From: Methanosalsum sp.
GTDB taxonomy: Archaea > Halobacteriota > Methanosarcinia > Methanosarcinales > Methanosarcinaceae
Direction: 5' to 3'
DNA: 5,644 nt
NCBI GenBank assembly: GCA_007127385.1
Contig: SKZM01000080.1
Location: 1-5,644, forward strand
Part shown: piece after piece, positions 1 through 5,407 of the stretch
Numbering within the stretch: position 1 is the stretch's first letter
How the letters are laid out: each line of letters begins with the position of its first letter
Notes under the pieces: generated by a model
The model's database searches: none
What the model was told of the DNA's origin: nothing
The model's input: only the letters and a program-made list of their open reading frames with translations
Program-made: the position numbers and the translations under genes

Positions 1-1503
1 CCCCTCACCAATGAACTGGGTGAATCCCATGCAGGAGGACGTCTTGCACTAGCAATGAGATTTTCAGGCTGTGACTCGATTGTAATAAAGGGCAGGGCCG
101 AAAAACCTGTTTATATTTCAATACATGATGATGAAGTATTGTTCAGGGATGCATCTTCGATATGGGGCCTCTCATCAACTACAGATGTCGGAAAGATTAT
201 TCGCGAGGTTGAACCTGGAGCAGGACGCAGGAGTATTATCCGAATAGGTGTTGCAGGGGAGAAACAGATAAAATATTCCAATGTCAATGTTGATACCTAC
301 AGGCATTTTGGTAGACTTGGTCTGGGTGCTGTTTTTGGATCAAAGAACCTTAAAGCCATTGCGATATCCGGTAATAAGGAAATAGAGGTATCTGATAAAA
401 AGGCCTATAACCGGACATTTAAGCAAATTTATGAAGAAATTGTAAAGACTGACCAGATGCATAAGTATCATGATCTGGGAACTACTGAAAATATTCTCCC
501 TCTCAACGAAATCAAAGGATTGCCAACAAGAAATTTTCAACAATCCAGTTTTGAATTCTCAGAATCAATATCTGGAGAGATTTTTGCAGAAAAGTATCTT
601 GTAAAAAGAGTATCCTGTGCAGTGTGTCCTATCGGATGTGTTCATATAGCTATGCTTAAGAAGAGATTTTCCAAGCTTCATGAGTATGAAATCAAAAACA
701 TTTCATATGACTATGAGCCTGTGTATTCAATGGGTACTATACTGGGAATACATTCTCCTGAAGGAATACTGGAATTGATAGATAAATGTGAAATGTATGG
801 ACTGGATGTCATCAGCACAGGAGTTATACTGGCATGGGCTACAGAAATGTTTCAGCTTGATCGAATACCTGAATCTGAAAAGGCCGGACTTAACCTGGGA
901 TGGTCCGATGTTGATGGCTATCTGCGAGCTATTGACTTTATTGTAGATGGAACGACTGATTTTTATGCCGCAATGGGGGAAGGTATAAACTACGCAGCTA
1001 AGGAATATGGTGGTGAAGATTTCGCTATGCAGATTGGTGGACTGGAAGTTGCAGGTTATCATACAGGTCCTGCAAATATAGCCGGCCTTGCTGTAGGTGT
1101 CAGGCACTCCCATCTGGATAATGCAGGATACAGCATTGATCAGAAATCTCTTAAGAAAAGGCTCGATGAGGAGGATATAGCTGATCTGTTAATATATGAG
1201 GATAACATTCGCAGTATCTTCAATTCACTTACTATATGCCTGTTTGCACGTTCAGTATATTCCTATGATACTATAAGGGATGCACTGGGATCTCTGGGAA
1301 TTCATGCTGATGAAGAAACGTTAAATTCTCTTGGTAACGATATTATTATGAAAAAGTATGAACTGAAAAAAAGAATGGGTTTTGACCTTAAAGATCTTCG
1401 TTTTCCGGAAAGATTCTTTGAAACTGCATCATCTACCGGAACTGTTAACCGGGACAGTGTAGGGCAAATTATCCGGATATACCGTTTGAAGCGGGGAATC
1501 TGA
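1..1503 (+). CDS. aor: Tungsten-dependent aldehyde:ferredoxin oxidoreductase (AOR family), 5'-truncated by window edge
   Basis: AOR-family enzymes oxidise aldehydes to carboxylic acids with ferredoxin as electron acceptor, using a tungsten bis-pterin cofactor and one [4Fe-4S] cluster in the cytoplasm. The frame is open from base 1, giving 500 residues; the family is about 600 long, so about 80-100 N-terminal residues lie upstream. The ATG at 55 falls inside the conserved region (GESHAGGRLALAMRFSGCD) and is not the real start. Visible marks, numbered from base 1: a GRLGLGAVFGSKNLKAI pterin-domain motif; the cluster cysteines Cys206-x2-Cys209-x3-Cys213; a GLDVISTG motif near 267; and a fourth cysteine, Cys413, in SLTICLF. 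The 200-residue gap between the third and fourth cysteines fits the Pyrococcus furiosus enzyme (Cys295 to Cys494). The C-terminus, with FPERFFE and a final basic tail, looks complete. The aldehyde substrate cannot be told from sequence. The 56-residue gene at 1523 probably shares its transcript. Confidence 0.93.
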   Translation, partial: PLTNELGESHAGGRLALAMRFSGCDSIVIKGRAEKPVYISIHDDEVLFRDASSIWGLSSTTDVGKIIREVEPGAGRRSIIRIGVAGEKQIKYSNVNVDTYRHFGRLGLGAVFGSKNLKAIAISGNKEIEVSDKKAYNRTFKQIYEEIVKTDQMHKYHDLGTTENILPLNEIKGLPTRNFQQSSFEFSESISGEIFAEKYLVKRVSCAVCPIGCVHIAMLKKRFSKLHEYEIKNISYDYEPVYSMGTILGIHSPEGILELIDKCEMYGLDVISTGVILAWATEMFQLDRIPESEKAGLNLGWSDVDGYLRAIDFIVDGTTDFYAAMGEGINYAAKEYGGEDFAMQIGGLEVAGYHTGPANIAGLAVGVRHSHLDNAGYSIDQKSLKKRLDEEDIADLLIYEDNIRSIFNSLTICLFARSVYSYDTIRDALGSLGIHADEETLNSLGNDIIMKKYELKKRMGFDLKDLRFPERFFETASSTGTVNRDSVGQIIRIYRLKRGI

Positions 1504-1506
1504 TTT

Positions 1507-1513
1507 AAAGGAG
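1507..1513 (+). promoter_or_regulatory. Shine-Dalgarno sequence of the 56-residue cysteine-rich gene
   Basis: AAAGGAG begins three bases after the AOR stop codon and ends 9 bases before the ATG at 1523. It is one of the two strong ribosome-binding sites in the window and the main evidence that the small downstream frame is translated, by a ribosome loading just behind the AOR gene. Confidence 0.7.
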
Positions 1514-1522
1514 TTTTTGAGC

Positions 1523-1693
1523 ATGGAATTAATGGGAATATGCAATATATGCGGGAAAACTGCCAGATTGAATAGCTGTGTGATATGTGGAAGACTTGTA
1601 TGCAGTGATTGCATGGATGCACGTACAGGATTATGTATCAGGTGCTCACATGGACGAAGTTATCAGGATATGCATGAGAAAAAATTTGAATAA
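1523..1693 (+). CDS. Small (56 aa) putative zinc-binding protein with four CxxC pairs
   Basis: The product is not recognised as a named family. It is a complete 56-residue frame with ATG start and TAA stop, starting 19 bases after the AOR stop. Eight of its residues are cysteines in four CxxC pairs: 7/10 (CNIC), 19/22 (CVIC), 27/30 (CSDC after LV) and 38/41 (CIRC), separated by 8, 4 and 7 residues. This even spacing suits two zinc sites in a cross-brace or HIT/B-box-like finger; a rubredoxin or iron-sulfur role is possible but less like the spacing. The last 15 residues (from SHGRSYQDM) are polar and probably disordered. No signal peptide or membrane segment is seen. Co-transcription with the AOR is inferred from the short gap and the AAAGGAG site. 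A role in AOR maturation, partner binding or regulation is only a guess from position. Confidence 0.75.
   Translation: MELMGICNICGKTARLNSCVICGRLVCSDCMDARTGLCIRCSHGRSYQDMHEKKFE
1679..1684 (-). terminator. Candidate U-tract terminator for the ribbon-helix-helix gene
   Basis: On the minus strand a run of six T lies 17 bases beyond the stop codon of the gene ending at 1701. Archaeal RNA polymerase stops at such U-tracts without needing a hairpin. The run sits inside the last codons of the convergent cysteine-rich gene, where it is read as Lys-Lys, so it may be coincidence. Confidence 0.3.
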
Positions 1694-1697
1694 CCTG

Positions 1698-1737
1698 TTT
1701 TTATGCCCGCGTAAGGTATTTTGTTCTGTTTTTGTTG
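1698..1737 (+). terminator. Candidate U-rich terminator after the AOR and cysteine-rich genes
   Basis: Three T-runs occur in the 40 bases after the TAA at 1691-1693: T5 at 1698-1702, T4 at 1719-1722 and T5 at 1729-1733, the last two in a T/G-rich stretch. Archaeal transcripts often end at clustered U-tracts like these. No convincing hairpin precedes them. The site lies inside the 3' end of the convergent minus-strand gene. Confidence 0.4.
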
Positions 1738-2666
1738 AATACAATAATCCTGTCTGAAGCAATCAATTGATCAAGTTTTTTCTCAACTGACTGTAAATTA
1801 TATTTCTTAGAAAGTAAATTGATTACTACATCTTTTTTGATTTCAGCTTTTACAGGTATATATGCCAGTAAATTTTTTTCAAGGGCTTTTCCTGTATCAA
1901 AGCTGCGATCCCCGGAGGATGCTGAACCTTTTACTTTTCTGTCCTGTTTATATTTTTCTTTGGTGCAGGATTCTGGCCTGTACTCATATTTTTGGTTTTC
2001 AATATTTTCCATAGGTGATTTCCATAATGGAATATTATTAGTATCTGGTTCTGTCTGTGTTAATTCTGGGTATTGTTCCTGAAGATATGTATCTGAATTA
2101 CTATTATCGACTTTTGATTGAGCGGAATTTATATCCCGTGTTATGTTCTCAGGAAGTTCATGTTTTTTATATTCAGATTCTTTTTCAGTTTCATAGGTAA
2201 ATTCACCTGTATTCTGAATATTTTTATATTCTGCTCCCTTTTCAGACAGGCCATTTATATATCCATTATTCCCGAAGGAAGGATATTGTGCAGGCTGTGA
2301 ATCCAGGATATTTTCTTTTTTGCTTTCATGATTGTTTACAGGGTTAGATGAAACTTCATTTTGCTTCAAATGCTTAATTTCAGTTTTTAGATCATGTAAG
2401 ATTGAATGGATGGATTCAACATGTCCTTCAATAGATTGTATTCTGCTATCAAGTCCTGAAATATCTTCATGGATCTTATTCAGATCTTCGTTTAATTGCT
2501 GGGACTCATCTTCATTTGTTTCCTTATCTTCCTCCGATTTATCATTGGCTGAATATGTTGGGTTCAGCTTCATTTCGATCAGCTCTCTTACAAAATAGCT
2601 CTTATTTTCAATATCATTGAGCTGATCAAACAATTCATCAGTGAGGCTGATTGTGAGTCTTTTCAT
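1701..2666 (-). CDS. Ribbon-helix-helix / coiled-coil / C-terminal winged-helix-like protein (putative DNA-binding regulator)
   Basis: This 321-residue protein has no recognised name. Residues 1-34 (KRLTISLTDELFDQL, then SYFVRELIEMKL) match a CopG-type ribbon-helix-helix domain: a short strand, then two helices. These dimerise and bind DNA through the paired strands. Residues 35-57 are acidic. Residues 58-100 form an almost ideal coiled coil: L58, L62, I65, I69, L72, I76, I79, V83, I86, L90, L93, I97 and L100 keep an unbroken 4-3 spacing. Residues 104-260 are polar, rich in N, E, K, S, Q, P and Y, and probably disordered. Residues 262-321 (from LEKNLLAYI to KYLTRA) look like a compact winged-helix fold: three helices, then a wing with ASDRIIVFNKNRTKYL. 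The ATG at 2666 is preferred because the domain begins at once; AGGT lies 7 bases upstream. The target is unknown; the convergent AOR, the mtx cluster or its own promoter are all possible. Confidence 0.82.
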   Translation of the reverse strand: MKRLTISLTDELFDQLNDIENKSYFVRELIEMKLNPTYSANDKSEEDKETNEDESQQLNEDLNKIHEDISGLDSRIQSIEGHVESIHSILHDLKTEIKHLKQNEVSSNPVNNHESKKENILDSQPAQYPSFGNNGYINGLSEKGAEYKNIQNTGEFTYETEKESEYKKHELPENITRDINSAQSKVDNSNSDTYLQEQYPELTQTEPDTNNIPLWKSPMENIENQKYEYRPESCTKEKYKQDRKVKGSASSGDRSFDTGKALEKNLLAYIPVKAEIKKDVVINLLSKKYNLQSVEKKLDQLIASDRIIVFNKNRTKYLTRA

Positions 2667-2695
2667 ATATTTGACCTGGACAGATTTGGTTTAAT

Positions 2696-2774
2696 AGCTT
2701 TAAATACCTGGTTCTTTCAAAACGTCAATTCTTACTATCATTGGATATTATTAATAACTGTTATATATGAATGT
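2696..2774 (-). promoter_or_regulatory. Candidate promoter region of the ribbon-helix-helix gene
   Basis: Two TATA-like elements read on the minus strand. TATTTAAAG (2706 to 2698) would place the transcript start about 10 bases before the ATG. The ATATATA around 2762-2768 would give a leader of about 70 bases. Neither has a clear purine-rich BRE, and the sequence does not decide between them. The rest of the 196-base spacer, toward 2862, holds no convincing terminator for mtxH, so read-through from mtxH into this gene is also possible. Confidence 0.3.
2748..2764. repeat. Two overlapping short palindromes, possible operator
   Basis: TTATTAATAA (2748-2757) is a perfect 10-base palindrome. It overlaps ATAAC-T-GTTAT (2754-2764), a perfect 5+5 inverted repeat with a one-base centre. 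Both abut the distal TATA candidate of the ribbon-helix-helix gene. Such regulators often bind short inverted repeats in their own promoters, so an operator is plausible, but in AT-rich DNA palindromes of this length also arise by chance. Confidence 0.3.
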
Positions 2775-2862
2775 TCCTGAAAATACATTTTATATGATTA
2801 TGTTCTCTGTTTTTATTAAACTCAGAGCCGTTCTTTTGGTTGGTTAGAATATGCCGGTAATT

Positions 2863-3795
2863 TTATACCAGCCTATTGATCGGATGATTATCAGAGTGTT
2901 CTATATCCATATCTTCAACAGCTTCATATACCATAATATCTCCCATTGCAACAAGCGGGAATACATAAGGCGCATTTTCCATAGGTCCATACAGTATAAA
3001 GTCACCTGCTGAAACTATCTGCATACCTATGGATCCAATATCACATATCTTGTATTTCAGGGAATCTTCCTTTCTTTTATTCTGAAGCCAGCTCCAGGAA
3101 GATGGTGCATTATGGATCCCGGACCCTACAGGATGCCCCCATCTGGCTTTTGCTGTAAGTGACATTCTAAGGGCTATACCTGCTCCACTTCCCATCGGAG
3201 TAATACTTGGATCTATCAGCTTATTCGAAATACCACAATCGTTTGCTATTTCTACCAGGCCTTTATCCAGAATGCCACCACCATCTTCAAGTAATTTCAT
3301 TCTTCCATCTAAAGATGAATCAATAGCATTAAATCCAAGTATTATGGAACTGTCGACATCTGACAGTTTCAAACATTCGATTTCACGGGCTTTAGTGCTC
3401 ATATTTAATGAATTGTATATTGTCCTATCTGCCAGCCCCGTCTCTGTGGTGTATAGGGCAGCATCTGTTCTAACTTTGGGCTCTGAAGAGTCAACAATAA
3501 ATGGAACATCTGAAATATCACATACAAAATCTATATATTTATGCATACTTTCTAATGTATTTGAAAAAATATGTATGATATGGGGGATACCGGTTTCGTC
3601 GGAATTTGATTCCTGGTCATTTATCAACTTTTCTGCAGCATTTCTGTCAAATATACCTTTATCCGGATCCTCAATTATTTTATGCCCTGTATAAAATATG
3701 GTCCCGGCAACGACTGTAGGTAGCTCTCCTGGCTGCCCTCCTACTTTCGTTCCTGCAATATTGCAAATTTCCTGTTCTTTCTGAAATCTGAACAT
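2863..3795 (-). CDS. mtxH: MtxH: MtrH-like methyl-tetrahydropterin:corrinoid methyltransferase
   Basis: In the Mtr complex of methanogens, MtrH moves the methyl group from methyl-tetrahydromethanopterin (or -sarcinapterin) to the corrinoid on MtrA. This 310-residue protein lines up with MtrH end to end: it opens MFRFQKEQ, has GGQPGE (19-24), GTIFYTGHKIIED (31-43), PMGSGAG (200-206) and VGSGIHN (223-229), and ends HPINRLV as MtrH does. It should be a cytoplasmic TIM barrel. It is assigned as MtxH, not MtrH, because it follows a tail-less MtrA homologue and mtxX, with no mtrBCDEFG genes in view. It starts 20 bases after the mtxA stop, and GAGGT lies 6 bases before its ATG. The corrinoid acceptor is presumably MtxA. 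That it is the organism's main MtrH is unlikely given this context, but the rest of the genome is not visible. Confidence 0.9.
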   Translation of the reverse strand: MFRFQKEQEICNIAGTKVGGQPGELPTVVAGTIFYTGHKIIEDPDKGIFDRNAAEKLINDQESNSDETGIPHIIHIFSNTLESMHKYIDFVCDISDVPFIVDSSEPKVRTDAALYTTETGLADRTIYNSLNMSTKAREIECLKLSDVDSSIILGFNAIDSSLDGRMKLLEDGGGILDKGLVEIANDCGISNKLIDPSITPMGSGAGIALRMSLTAKARWGHPVGSGIHNAPSSWSWLQNKRKEDSLKYKICDIGSIGMQIVSAGDFILYGPMENAPYVFPLVAMGDIMVYEAVEDMDIEHSDNHPINRLV

Positions 3796-3801
3796 AATTG
3801 T

Positions 3802-3806
3802 ACCTC
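3802..3806 (-). promoter_or_regulatory. Shine-Dalgarno sequence of mtxH
   Basis: On the minus strand GAGGT ends 6 bases before the ATG of mtxH, within the 20-base gap after the mtxA stop. It fixes the start at 3795, which also matches the conserved MFRF beginning of the MtrH family. Confidence 0.65.
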
Positions 3807-3815
3807 AATAAGGGG

Positions 3816-4409
3816 TTATAATTGGTCTGATGTGTAGATGATTCCATTCTCTGCATCAATAACAAATTCATCGCTGAGGATAATGTCTGCAGAAGATGAA
3901 TGTTGAATGGAACTTTTCTTCCGTTTTCCGATTAAAATTACGAATGGCTCTTCCGGATACATTTCATTTTTATTAGAATAAGCATCTATAAGTTCATATA
4001 TTTCTTTTTTGTCTGTTAGGCCTGTATGATCGAGCAGGTCTACCTGTTCTTGAAATCTAATGATCGCATTTTCCGAAATATTTTCGATAAAAGGGATCGC
4101 ACCATCGGATCCTATAATCCTTCCGTTCTCGTCAATTCCGTTACTGTGAAGGGCTATCAGGGATTTTCCAGATAGATGTCCTCTCGATTCTCCCCCACAC
4201 AGAAGAACGTATCTGATATTTGAATTAGAAATTACGTTTATTACAACTTTTTCAACACCAAGATTTTCGGTCTTACAGGTTCCCCATATGGCCGCTTTTT
4301 CCGTGGGTTCGATCGAACTTGCAAGGGTCACAACCGCAATCCTTGAATCAGCCGAACCAATTACGTAATCACCTTTGGCAGGTGGCCAGTCATTTGCAAC
4401 AGGTTCCAT
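3816..4409 (-). CDS. mtxA: MtxA: soluble MtrA-like corrinoid protein without the membrane helix
   Basis: MtrA carries the cobamide that accepts the methyl group from MtrH and passes it to coenzyme M. This 197-residue homologue keeps the corrinoid domain: W8-P9...GDYVIG, CKTENLG (45-51), [11 protein letters not shown] with His78, and GAIPFIENI (103-111). His78 aligns with His84 of Methanothermobacter MtrA, the lower cobalt ligand, so it should bind a corrinoid. Usual MtrA is about 240 residues and ends in a linker plus a transmembrane helix. Here the last ~45 residues are a basic/serine patch ([13 protein letters not shown]) followed by a short tail with [16 protein letters not shown] and no hydrophobic helix, so the protein is predicted to be cytosolic. 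The ATG at 4409 fits the family start, but no clear Shine-Dalgarno precedes it. It sits between mtxX and mtxH, and MtxH is its likely methyl donor. The acceptor after MtxA is unknown. Confidence 0.9.
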   Translation of the reverse strand: MEPVANDWPPAKGDYVIGSADSRIAVVTLASSIEPTEKAAIWGTCKTENLGVEKVVINVISNSNIRYVLLCGGESRGHLSGKSLIALHSNGIDENGRIIGSDGAIPFIENISENAIIRFQEQVDLLDHTGLTDKKEIYELIDAYSNKNEMYPEEPFVILIGKRKKSSIQHSSSADIILSDEFVIDAENGIIYTSDQL

Positions 4410-4440
4410 TATATCATCTTATAGGTATAGTATTGTTATC

Positions 4441-4464
4441 ATCTATCTATTTATCTATCTATTT
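4441..4464. repeat. Perfect 12-base tandem duplication in the mtxX-mtxA spacer
   Basis: ATCTATCTATTT occurs twice in direct succession (4441-4452 and 4453-4464). Each unit is itself built from ATCT/ATTT tetramers, so this is a small microsatellite. It fills a third of the 74-base gap between the mtxX stop and the mtxA start, followed on the plus-strand side by T-rich DNA (4463-4479). In the mtx transcript it would be an A/G-rich leader of mtxA. It may be an A/T-rich promoter element, a flexible RNA spacer or neutral slippage. Confidence 0.8.
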
Positions 4465-4483
4465 TTCTTTGCTTTTTTTGGAA

Positions 4484-5329
4484 CTATCGATCAAATGGAT
4501 CTGAAATATCTGCTAGTGCACTTGCCAGCATTATTGCTTTGGTGTAATGTCCTCCAACCCTGGAAGTGTCTACAAATACATAGTCATCCATCAGAACGGG
4601 TGCACCGATTCCGTCTCCTCCTCCCAGAAAAACAAGGGTTCGGAATATAAGATTACCTGATATCCCATCAGGTGCAAAAATAAAATTTGCTTCTTTAATT
4701 GCGTCTTCGATCAAAATTGTATAATGTTTTGCATTAATTCCCTTCTCATGAAGTCGGTTTGTTATGAAATCAGCATCTGCAAGGGTTCGGTCTACTCTGT
4801 TGTCTCTTCCCAGATCCCCCAATCTACCTCCTGAAAGGATACCCACAGAAGGCTCAATTCCAAAACGCCTTATGTGTCTGGCACCATTAAGAATAAAATT
4901 TATTCGATCAGCAATACTTCCACTCTCATCGATTCCCACAGGTGCCAGAAAAAAACAGTTTCCGGATGCGGTTATTAAAAGTGCGAGTCTCTGTATGGAT
5001 TCCATTTTCAGTGATCGTTTAAGATTTGCAAGCGCTTCTGAGGCATGCGCAGTTCCCCTGACTGCTGCATCAACTTTTCCAGATACAAGAAGGCTGGCCA
5101 GCATTTTTTCGGGATTCTGTGTGTCGATTATATCCAGTTCAGTATTGAATTCCCTGATTTTGCTCCTGTCACCTACCAGTATCACATGTGCATATCTGCC
5201 ATTATGCGCAGCGTTAACACTGGATATCAGCTTTTCATTGGGTTCTCTGATCCCGATCGCAACCTTAGCCCTGTTTTTAAGTGCACGGTTCTCAATAATA
5301 TTTAAGATATCATCATTTCCTGAGTTCAT
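4484..5329 (-). CDS. mtxX: MtxX / methanogenesis marker protein 4, phosphotransacetylase-related, function unknown
   Basis: MtxX occurs in methanogens beside mtr-like genes and is counted among methanogenesis marker proteins; its fold family is that of phosphate acetyl/butyryltransferases. Its reaction is not known. The 281-residue protein from the ATG at 5329 has an N-terminal VAIGI strand followed by a segment with VILVGD near 50-53. It then has [11 protein letters not shown] (90-100), a glycine/arginine-rich [16 protein letters not shown] (167-182) and APDGISGNL (219-227). A closing [13 protein letters not shown] segment precedes the final helix. No membrane segment is seen. A TTG at 5371 would add 14 residues rich in N, G and aromatic residues that look non-coding, so the ATG is preferred; GGGG 7 bases upstream is a weak ribosome site. 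It is the first gene of the mtxXAH cluster and divergent from rfcL. A phosphotransacetylase role would need acyl-CoA evidence that is not present here. Confidence 0.85.
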   Translation of the reverse strand: MNSGNDDILNIIENRALKNRAKVAIGIREPNEKLISSVNAAHNGRYAHVILVGDRSKIREFNTELDIIDTQNPEKMLASLLVSGKVDAAVRGTAHASEALANLKRSLKMESIQRLALLITASGNCFFLAPVGIDESGSIADRINFILNGARHIRRFGIEPSVGILSGGRLGDLGRDNRVDRTLADADFITNRLHEKGINAKHYTILIEDAIKEANFIFAPDGISGNLIFRTLVFLGGGDGIGAPVLMDDYVFVDTSRVGGHYTKAIMLASALADISDPFDR

Positions 5330-5373
5330 AACATTGCCCCAGTTGCCGTTAGGATTAGAAAAGAAATGCAAAC

Positions 5374-5383
5374 ATTAATTAAT
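5374..5383. promoter_or_regulatory. Palindromic AT core, candidate shared TATA element for mtxX and rfcL
   Basis: ATTAATTAAT is a perfect 10-base palindrome in the 78-base divergent spacer. Rightward it is preceded by GCAAAC and would start rfcL transcripts at about its ATG, nearly leaderless. Leftward it is preceded by GGGAAA, a good BRE match, and would start mtx transcripts about 20 bases before the ATG at 5329. Spacing suits both genes, but TATA consensus agreement is only moderate. Confidence 0.35.
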
Positions 5384-5407
5384 TTTCCCTTTTATGAGTA
5401 ATACAAG

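Noticed and set aside
55..57. ATG at 55 as the true start of the AOR gene
   Set aside because: The frame is open upstream to base 1, and the upstream residues (GESHAGGRL) match the conserved AOR N-terminal domain, so the gene is cut by the window edge.
727..1113. Minus-strand open frame of 128 codons opposite the AOR gene
   Set aside because: It is antisense to the AOR region carrying conserved motifs; the translation has scattered cysteines and histidines without a pattern.
2805..2827. Inverted repeat CTCTG...CAGAG after mtxH as a hairpin terminator
   Set aside because: The stem is only 5 bases with a 13-base loop and no U-tract follows on the minus strand; archaeal termination does not need it.
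3272..3694. Plus-strand open frame of 140 codons opposite mtxH
   Set aside because: It is fully antisense to an end-to-end MtrH homologue and shows no motif of its own.
4319..4650. Small plus-strand frames across the mtxX-mtxA spacer
   Set aside because: They are mostly antisense to mtxA and mtxX; the hydrophobic stretch comes from translating the ATCT/T-rich repeat rather than from a membrane protein.
5330..5371. Upstream TTG start for MtxX adding 14 residues
   Set aside because: The added residues are rich in N, G and aromatic residues and unlike a protein N-terminus; the extension would also run into the candidate promoter. The ATG at 5329 is preferred.
4764..5378. Long plus-strand open frame (204 codons) opposite mtxX
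   Set aside because: It lies antisense to a clearly conserved protein, its translation is serine/leucine-rich with no recognisable domain, and mtxX explains the sequence.
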